From positions 1 through 10,325 of the forward strand of contig SWBL01000713.1 of NCBI GenBank assembly GCA_024195585.1: DNA of 10,325 bases, read 5' to 3'. The notes beneath the pieces are model-generated. The model made no database searches and was not told the origin of the DNA. It was given only the letters and a program-made list of their open reading frames with translations. Origin of the DNA: Aureobasidium sp. EXF-3400 (Eukaryota > Ascomycota > Dothideomycetes > Dothideales > Saccotheciaceae). A program made the position numbers and the translations under genes. Below, piece by piece: positions 1 through 5,683 of this stretch (the stretch's first letter is position 1; each line of letters opens with the position of its first letter).

Positions 1-1
1 G

Positions 2-202
2 TCACAGGCTATTGACCGCGTGCACCGTATGGGCCAAACCCAAGAAGTCAAGATTGTGAGGTTTGTGGTTGATCAGAGTATTGAGGAGAAGATGCTTAGG
101 GTGCAGGATCGCAAGAAGTTTATTGCTAGTTCGTTGGGTATGATGAATGAGGATCAGAAGAAGTTGCAGAGGATTGAGGATATCAAGGAGTTGTTGAGTT
201 AA
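2..202 (+). CDS. C-terminal end of an SNF2-family DNA helicase/translocase (RAD5/HLTF type), partial
   Basis: This is the last 66 codons of a gene entering from the left edge, read in the frame starting at base 2 and ending with TAA at 200-202. The first residues, SQAIDRVHRMGQTQEVKIVR, carry SNF2 helicase motif VI (QAxDRxHRxGQ), whose arginines contact ATP in this superfamily 2 fold. After it come the usual C-terminal helix (SIEEKMLRVQDRKK) and a tail ending RIEDIKELLS. A tail of the form 'SLGMM...RIEDIKELL' resembles the RAD5/RAD8/HLTF branch, which remodels stalled replication forks and promotes PCNA polyubiquitination in the nucleus; this sub-family choice is inference, because the HIRAN, RING and remaining helicase motifs lie outside the window. 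RAD16-like or ULS1-like members are the alternatives. No intron is visible in the part seen. The gene is convergent with the minus-strand gene at 851-2170. Confidence 0.85.
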   Translation, partial: SQAIDRVHRMGQTQEVKIVRFVVDQSIEEKMLRVQDRKKFIASSLGMMNEDQKKLQRIEDIKELLS

Positions 203-260
203 GACCACTATGGCTCATACGGTTTGTTGTTCATCATTCGAAAGGAGAGTTTGGGCGCCC

Positions 261-320
261 TTACTTCTGGGCTGGCTGGGCAGGCTGGGCATCATATGGA
301 TCATGAGCGTTGACAGCATT
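261..320 (-). other. Possible orphan last exon (coding-like tail) of an unidentified minus-strand gene
   Basis: Reading the minus strand, an open segment ends in TAA at 263-261 and gives NAVNAHDPYDAQPAQPAQK. A stretch preceding it in the same frame (RFTNADLQ) is also open, up to an in-frame TAA just above 358. Two acceptor-like sites could begin the exon: TTTACAG at 327-321, or CTAG at 356-353. The codons are those of expressed fungal genes (GCC, CAG, AAC, GTC, AAG), and the A-Q-P repeat reads like a real flexible C-terminus. I could not find a matching upstream exon or start codon between here and the next gene's stop at 851. It may be the end of a small gene whose upstream exons I failed to find, a relic left by rearrangement, or chance. 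I do not recognise the family. Confidence 0.25.
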
Positions 321-465
321 CTGTAAATCTGCATTCGTAAAACGTGTAAATACTAGACTTTATTCGCTATCTATTATCAAGATGCTTGCCATTTCTCGCA
401 CTATGGCTGAGGCACCTGTCGGTCTTCAAGCGCTAGACTCCCTCCTGCTCAATGCTATCAAAAGA

Positions 466-574
466 GCACACGTGCTCGAACAGGAAATTCTGGGAGAGCG
501 CCATTTGAGATTATGTTCATATCTAGAGATCTCAAATGGCTCTCTCCCAGAGTTTTCTGTTCGAGCATATGCGC
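466..574. repeat. 46-nt imperfect inverted repeat (hairpin) with a 17-nt loop
   Basis: Arm 1 (466-511) and arm 2 (529-574) are reverse complements at 40 of 46 positions, around a 17-nt spacer. Five of the six differences are transitions. If transcribed on the plus strand, three of the six become G:U wobble pairs, leaving only three true mismatches; the minus-strand transcript would instead have A:C clashes at those three. Each arm contains an ATG pointing away from the centre: plus 536-538, ORF to 676 (46 codons); minus 504-502, ORF to 433 (23 codons). Both ORFs start MALSQ, then N or S, then FLFEH. The element could be a MITE-like relic, a small hairpin RNA precursor, or a fragment of a head-to-head duplication. 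No target-site duplication was evident to me. Confidence 0.7.
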
Positions 575-850
575 GCGGCAGTCGGATATGGGAGATGCAT
601 TAAGCGTCCGTGGTTTCCAAAAGAGCTCGGTATAAAGGTGCCCGGGGTTGAGCGGTTACTTTGCAGAGTCAACTGACAGACCCATGTCCCCGACTGTCGC
701 TCTGGCACATGCTGATCGCCAGTCGAGTCGCGAACTCCAGACCAATGTTCGGACTCCGAAGTCATTGTGGATCCGTAGCCAATCTGTCCTGCCTAGTAGA
801 CAGCCAGAGCAAAATTTGGTACTGCGCCATCGCCAATTCGTGGTTACGGA

Positions 851-2170
851 TCAGATGTCGAAGAACGAAGCATCAAATTTGCTTTCACCACCCTCGCCTG
901 TGGCACTTCCAGAGAAATCACCTAGGTCAAACTCTGTGAAGTTCATAATGTCGTCGAAAGTGTCGTCTCTATTGCCCATCTCAGGTTGCTCTTGTGCTTG
1001 CTTGGCATCGCCTTTTCGGTCCTGCTGCTGCGGTGCACTGCCAAAGTCACCAACACCCGCTGCGTCGAAGATGTCAAAATCTGCCGGAACCGATTGGGGA
1101 TTTGATTCCGTGCCTCCGTTACCGCCACCAGAGTTTGCATAGCTCTCGAGACCAGGGAGCAGGGAGGATATGCCATCCGTGTCTTGCATGTCCGTGTCGG
1201 TGGGACCAAAGTTTGTCAGATCGGCAAAGTCGAAGTCGTCATTGCTATTGTTGAAAGACGCTGGTTTGATTGGTTCCTCATCGGGAATGGTCATTGTTCT
1301 GACTGGAGGCGGCTTTGTGTCCTGAACTGGGGGGTCGATTGGAGGTGCTTCTTCCGCTTGGGCCCGGGGTGGTGATGGAGCCGGTATGTCTTTGGGACTC
1401 GCTCGTGATGCGGCGCCTGCGCTGCTTGGGTCGTTGAAGAGAGACTCGAAATCGAAATTGCTGTATGTACCAGTATTCTCATCGCCCGGGTGGCCTGCAG
1501 CTTGGTGGTCCTGTCCAGGGATATCAAGGTGAAGGGGAGAAGTTGGTTTGGTTGCTTGCTCTCCTTCGGGTAGTGAGACTGCTTCCTTGGGCGGTGATGG
1601 CTTAGCATTTTCCAGTGGGGACTCGCCCATAACGATATCATCGTCCAGACTAATTGCCGTTGTATTATCTGTGCCACTCTCAGGTTTCACTGTATTGACA
1701 GCTTCAGGATTCGTTCGAGCTGCTCGCTGGGAGCGGTACACAGCAAGATCACGACGCATTACCGTGCGTGCTAGAGTCTGATAACATCGTCATTGTCTGT
1801 TGTCGATTACATTGATAAGATAGAGTGAAAACGGTGTAACGGAAATTTTTGAACGGATAAGACGAAGTGATGGAAAGCAAAAAAACTCATGTAAACTTAC
1901 CAGTTCACCTTCTAACTGATCAAGCGCATCGTGGAAGTTGTTGTTTGCACCAGCGATGACCTGCTTTAGCCGCAAGGGGTTGTTGATCTGACCATGATTC
2001 CTCGCATTATTGGCAAAGAGACGACCTGTATGTTCCAACTATTCAAGGCATGGTAGATTAGCACGACTTGTGATGCTATTGACAGCAGCAATGCCTGGGA
2101 TACGCACGACAAGATTGACCTGTGCCTCAAGCTGGTCCAGCGGCGATCTGACGGCTTGGGCACGATCCAT
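851..2170 (-). CDS. Candidate Mediator tail subunit Med2-like protein, three exons, 375 aa
   Basis: The exons on the minus strand are 2170-2108, 2038-1901 and 1777-851 (stop TGA 853-851). Intron 1 (2107-2039, 69 nt) has donor GTGCGT, branch-like GCTAAT and acceptor TAG; intron 2 (1900-1778, 123 nt) has donor GTAAGT and acceptor CAG. Both are phase 0. The start ATG at 2170 is the first ATG after an in-frame TGA upstream, with G at +4. The spliced N-terminus (about residues 1-90) reads as helices: SPLDQLEAQVNLVLEHTGRL, NNFHDALDQLEGEL, then ARTVMRRDLAVYRSQR. The rest is low-complexity and Pro/Asp-rich, with acidic/aromatic clusters near residues 174-183, 246-258, 301-312, 341-355 and 368-375. 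The FHDALDQLEGEL segment and the acidic C-terminus resemble fungal Med2, which joins the Mediator tail to activators in the nucleus. The family call is inference from a short helical region; a generic coactivator or an unrelated coiled-coil protein is possible. The gene model itself is firmer than the name. Confidence 0.72.
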
Positions 2171-3002
2171 GTCGAGATTATGGCGTGACACGTGCCGGAT
2201 TGGCAAGGCCGCGGTGTTTGGGACTTCAAAATGACGGGGAAAGAGAACAGGCGACGGCAGATGTCAATTAAGAAGCAGCTGCAGCGGCTCTTGAAGAGTA
2301 AGAGCAGGAGCACCAGGTTCGGCGAACGACGTTCACGGCGCGGCGGCAGGTTTCGGGCAGTAACCTTGTTCGCGCAAGTGCAAGCAAGCAAGCTCAAACT
2401 GCAACAAAGATGAAGCCGAAGCGGTAGACCCTTGCCCGGGCGCGCTAACTAGGATTAGATAAATGACCTGAGTCTCGTGTGGAGCCCAGCGCCAATCTGT
2501 CACCTTCTTCTGTGACAAGCTCGCACTCGCACCTCCGCTCTCGTCTCCTTCATCTCTTTCCTAGCTACTGTTACGTCGCTTGTCCTTTTTCTCTACATCT
2601 CTTCCTTTGCGTTGACTCGACATTTCTGTGTTTTGTTCAGCGTTCTGAAAAGTTGCTTCTCTTTCGGCCAAGTCTCTGACTTTTTTTCCTTCTGAGTCCG
2701 CCGTCTCCTTCTTCTGTCAGGCTACCCGCCCATCTCGACTTCAACTGTATCTCTACAGCTCGAGTCCCTTCGACCAAGTCCTCTCAGCTCGTGCTTGTTG
2801 ATCTTCACGACAAAGAACCCTCGTCAACCTCGTTGAGCAGCGTATCAACCCCGCCAACGTCCAGCTTCTGCAGCAGCCAAACACTCCCGCTTGTCGAAGC
2901 TTCAACCCCAGCCTTTGTTCGATTAATTGTCTCGGCCTGTTTCACCGCTACTCATTCCGACTCGATTTCTTTCTCCCGTCCGTCAGATCAAGTCCAAGAA
3001 AA
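2171..3002. promoter_or_regulatory. Divergent promoter region and ATG-free pyrimidine-rich 5' leader of the PUB1-type gene
   Basis: These 832 bases lie between two divergent start codons. The half nearest the minus-strand gene holds nothing I recognise. A CCAAT pentamer sits at 2492-2496. From about 2500 to 3002 the plus strand is strongly C/T-rich, and no ATG occurs between 2463 and the start codon at 3003, a gap of over 530 bases. This is what a long scanned 5' leader of a highly expressed fungal gene looks like. The transcription start is probably a little downstream of the CCAAT box, but that position is inference. A leader intron cannot be excluded. Confidence 0.55.
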
Positions 3003-4792
3003 ATGTCCGACAACCAGAACCAGATGCAGATGCCCGCTGCCCCCTCGGCCGGCGGTGCTCCTGGCCAGTACCCCCCGCTCAACATTCCCCAGAGCACCAT
3101 TGAGGCCAACGCCATGACCGATGCCATGAACAACAACGGCAATGGCCTGAACTCGCCTGGTAGCGCCGGTGGCCCTCGCCGTGCCGCCCCCGAGCCAAAC
3201 AAGAGAGCTCTCTACGTTGGTGGTCTGGACCCCAGAGTCACAGAGGAAGTGCTCAAGCAAATCTTCGAGACCACCGGACACGTTCAGAGTGTTAAGATCA
3301 TCCCTGATAAGAACGTAAGTACCATACAATCTCCATCTATCTCTGTGTGCGGTCGTGGCAGTGACCACTGTCTTCGCCGTCACTCTCAGCAATCATGGTT
3401 GCCTGGACTGCATGCGCATGCATGTGCATGCATCATGCGGTTTCACGTGTTGTTTGTTCCGTCTGCGCTCTCTGCGCTCATCACGCTACCTGTTTCCACC
3501 TTTGCCAACACCCCTTGTTGTACTGAATCACCATTCACTGACAACACTTTCTTCTAGTTCCAGTCAAAAGGATTCAACTACGGCTTCGTTGAGTACGACG
3601 ATCCTCTTGCGGCAGAACGAGCAATGCAGACCCTCAACGGAAGACGTGTCCACCAGTCGGTAAGCACATCGTCACTTCCCGCAACAGACGTGAAAACAAT
3701 TGCTGACACGTGATGGCAGGAAATCCGCGTAAACTGGGCCTATCAGTCCAACACCACTAGCAAGGAAGATACTTCTGGCCACTTCCACATCTTTGTCGGC
3801 GATCTTTCCAATGAAGTGAATGACGAGGTTCTCCTCCAGGCTTTCTCCGCCTTCGGCAGCGTGTCTGAGGCTCGTGTCATGTGGGATATGAAGACTGGCC
3901 GCTCTCGTGGCTACGGCTTTGTTGCTTTCCGTGACCGCGCTGAAGCTGAGAAGGCTCTCAGTTCCATGGATGGCGAGTGGCTGGGTTCTCGTGCTATTCG
4001 TTGCAACTGGGCCAACCAGAAGGGTCAGCCCTCATTTGCTCAGCAACAGGCCATGGCCCAGATGGGTATTACCCCTCCCGGTCCCTTCGGTCAGCACCAC
4101 CAGTTCCCTACTCAGGGCGTCCAGTCCTACGACACCATCCTTGCCCAGACTCCTCAGTGGCAGACAACTTGCTACGTCGGCAACCTCACTCCCTACACCA
4201 CCCAGAACGACCTTGTCCCTCTGTTCCAGAACTTTGGTTACGTTACAGAGACTCGTTTCCAGTCTGACCGTGGATTTGCTTTCGTCAAGATGGACTCTCA
4301 CGAGAACGCTGCCATGGCCATCTGCCAGCTGAATGGCTACAACGTCAACGGCCGTCCTCTGAAGTGCAGCGTAAGTTTGTTTTTCCTTGCGTTGCAAGAA
4401 CTATAGCTAACGTTCACGTACAGTGGGGTAAGGACCGTCCTCCTACCACCAACTTCGAAGGTTTCTCTCCTGCCGCCGCTGCCGCTGCTGCTGTTGGCGG
4501 TGGTGCTGGTTACCCACCCACACCTCAGGGCTTTGGTTTCCCTCAGTACGGTGCAGCTGCTCCTATGTCTCCTCAAGGTACAATCCTATCAAGAAATCAT
4601 ACTGCCAATTCTTCTAACATTTTCGTAGGTCCTAGCCCTGGTGGCTTCCAGCAGCCCGCTGCTCAGTTCGCCGGTGCCAACATGGCTGCCTATGGTCAGA
4701 TGCCCCAGAACGGCGGTGGCTTCGGCCGCGGCAACTACATGGGTGGCCCTCAGGGTGGTGCCTTCAACAACTACGGTGGTTACCAGGCTTAG
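3003..4792 (+). CDS. pub1: Three-RRM RNA-binding protein of the PUB1/TIA-1 family, five exons, 460 aa
   Basis: Exons are 3003-3314, 3558-3659, 3720-4370, 4424-4577 and 4629-4792 (stop TAG 4790-4792). Introns are 243, 60, 53 and 51 nt. Donors are GTAAGT, GTAAGC, GTAAGT and a weak GTACAA; branch-like CTGAC or CTAAC precedes each acceptor. The start lies in a good context (AAAAATGTC). RRM1 is about residues 69-145 (RNP2 LYVGGL 70-75, RNP1 KGFNYGFV 108-115, split by intron 1). RRM2 is about 160-236 (IFVGDL 162-167, RGYGFVAF 201-208). RRM3 is about 288-358 (CYVGNL 289-294, RGFAFVKM 322-329). An Asn/Gly/Pro-rich head and an Ala/Gly/Gln-rich tail flank them. Architecture and length match yeast Pub1 (453 aa), a nuclear and cytoplasmic poly(A)+ RNA binder that stabilises U-rich and uORF-bearing mRNAs and joins stress granules, like TIA-1. 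The Gly/Gln-rich tail fits granule assembly. Confidence 0.93.
3315..3557 (+). other. Intron 1 of the PUB1-type gene, long, open in frame, with a GCATGC cluster
   Basis: This intron is four to five times longer than the gene's other introns. Translated in the frame of exon 1 it stays open for 80 codons, and its first stop is the TAG of its own acceptor (3555-3557). A branch-like CTGAC lies at 3538-3542. Between 3409 and 3431 there are three GCATGC palindromes (3410, 3416, 3426) and three TGCATG hexamers (3409, 3419, 3425). Retention would give a 184-residue protein with a broken RRM1. Confidence 0.7.
4578..4628 (+). other. Intron 4 of the PUB1-type gene, 51 nt, in-frame and retention-prone
   Basis: The donor is GTACAA, weaker than the GTAAG donors elsewhere in the gene. 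The branch region is TTCTAACAT and the acceptor is GTAG. The length is a multiple of three and the intron contains no in-frame stop, so retention simply inserts 17 residues (TILSRNHTANSSNIFVG) into the low-complexity tail after about residue 407. Excision is favoured because the flanking residues join naturally as SPQ-G-PSPGG and the insert is unlike the surrounding Gly/Gln/Pro-rich sequence. Confidence 0.7.
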
Positions 4793-5636
4793 AAGGCTTG
4801 TGCCCCTAGTGCGTCGACCAAGGCTCAGCAACTGGCTCCAGCGCTGCGTAGCGGAGATGGCAAATACGACCAGAAACCGAGATATGCCGACGATTAAAAC
4901 CTCGACGACTTTGGCTCAAGCGAGTAGCCGTCGACACGAACATTTCCTTGCCGGTCCTGTCGTTGGATAGGAAGTACTTTTTTCAATTCTGACATTCGTC
5001 ACTCGATGTTTCCAGCTCTTTATACCCTCGCAACTTCTTGCACACAGCATGGGGTTCGTCAAAGTTGTGCTTTTACTTTGCATGTGGGAAGCGGTTTTGT
5101 TTTTTGCTTTCAAGGAAAATCAAGCATCCCCTTTCGATTTCATGGATGCAGACAATGTGCAGAACAAGGCACAAGGAAAGATGGACGGATGGACACATTT
5201 GGAGGATTCGAACAAAGGAAGCGTCTTTATGTAGCTCTCTGCCTTTTTCTCGTTTTCTCTTCTTCATCTTTCTCTCTTCCTCTTTTCCTTGGTAAAAGTC
5301 ACCATGAACATGTCCTTTCCTATGTTGCTTTCTGTTGAAACTGATGAAAAGCACGTCTCATTTCCTGAAGCTCTATACCCATTTCTTAGATATGTTTTCC
5401 ATCTGCCTTTTACTTTGGGGGCTCAAATTGGTACATAGTTGGCGAGCGGTACAAATTGCAAATATTGACGCCGCTCGACTGTTCCATGAATGAATCGTGC
5501 CGGATGATAGAGATGTGACCAAACATGCTTGCAGTGTTGTTTGAAGCAGGAAGGGGCATACACGTGGACTGGCAGCCTAAAGCCAAAAACGGTAATTCCT
5601 CGGCGCGTCGAGACAAAGTTTACGCGTATCCCCTCG
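4793..5636. other. Intergenic: 3' UTR of the PUB1-type gene and promoter/5' leader of the PIF1 gene
   Basis: These 844 bases contain no convincing gene. A C/T-rich tract runs from about 5235 to 5290. Several short plus-strand ORFs start with ATG: 5049-5234 (61 aa, hydrophobic N-terminus), 5344-5493 (49 aa) and 5525-5683 (52 aa, overlapping the PIF1 start). The first probably lies in the PUB1-type 3' UTR. The last two could be upstream ORFs of the PIF1 mRNA if transcription starts before them. Confidence 0.5.
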
Positions 5637-5683
5637 ATGGCGACAAAAGTGGTTTACATTCGAGAAGACGTGGGAGTGGTTGA
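5525..5683 (+). promoter_or_regulatory. Possible upstream ORF overlapping the PIF1 start
   Basis: ATG at 5525 has A at -3 (CAAACATGC) and opens 52 codons to TGA 5681-5683, in a frame different from PIF1. It covers the first PIF1 ATG at 5637 and ends 43 bases before the second in-frame ATG at 5727. If included in the mRNA it would suppress initiation at 5637 and favour later starts. Whether transcription begins upstream of 5525 cannot be seen from the sequence. Confidence 0.3.

Larger units (their letters stand above)
203..850. other. Convergent intergenic region with an inverted repeat and small ORFs
   Basis: This 648-bp stretch separates the stop codons of two convergent genes and should contain both 3' UTRs. 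It also holds a 9-bp tandem duplication (GGCTGGGCA twice, 274-291), an inverted repeat at 466-574, and a minus-strand open segment at 261-358 with coding-like composition. All three are described separately. I found no complete gene of convincing length here. Confidence 0.6.

Noticed and set aside
310..603. 97-codon plus-strand open frame across the inverted repeat
   Set aside because: It starts at TTG, its first ATG is at 382, and it passes through both arms of the hairpin, so much of its sequence is determined by the repeat. No domain is recognisable.
631..636. TATAAA on the plus strand
   Set aside because: No supported gene begins downstream of it on that strand; the sequence it would drive is antisense to the candidate Med2 gene. 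Single TATA matches are common by chance.
648..1142. 164-codon plus-strand open frame antisense to the candidate Med2 tail
   Set aside because: It starts at TTG and is Ser/Pro-rich with no domain; the minus-strand frame has the better coding character and a consistent spliced model.
1966..2397. 143-codon minus-strand open frame near the candidate Med2 start
   Set aside because: It runs through intron 1 of that gene in another frame and gives no plausible protein, whereas the spliced model joins coherent helical sequence.
5529..5636. N-terminal extension of PIF1 from a TTG at 5529
   Set aside because: TTG is not a normal start in fungal nuclear genes. The first ATG in this frame is at 5637, so the upstream 36 codons are not annotated as protein.
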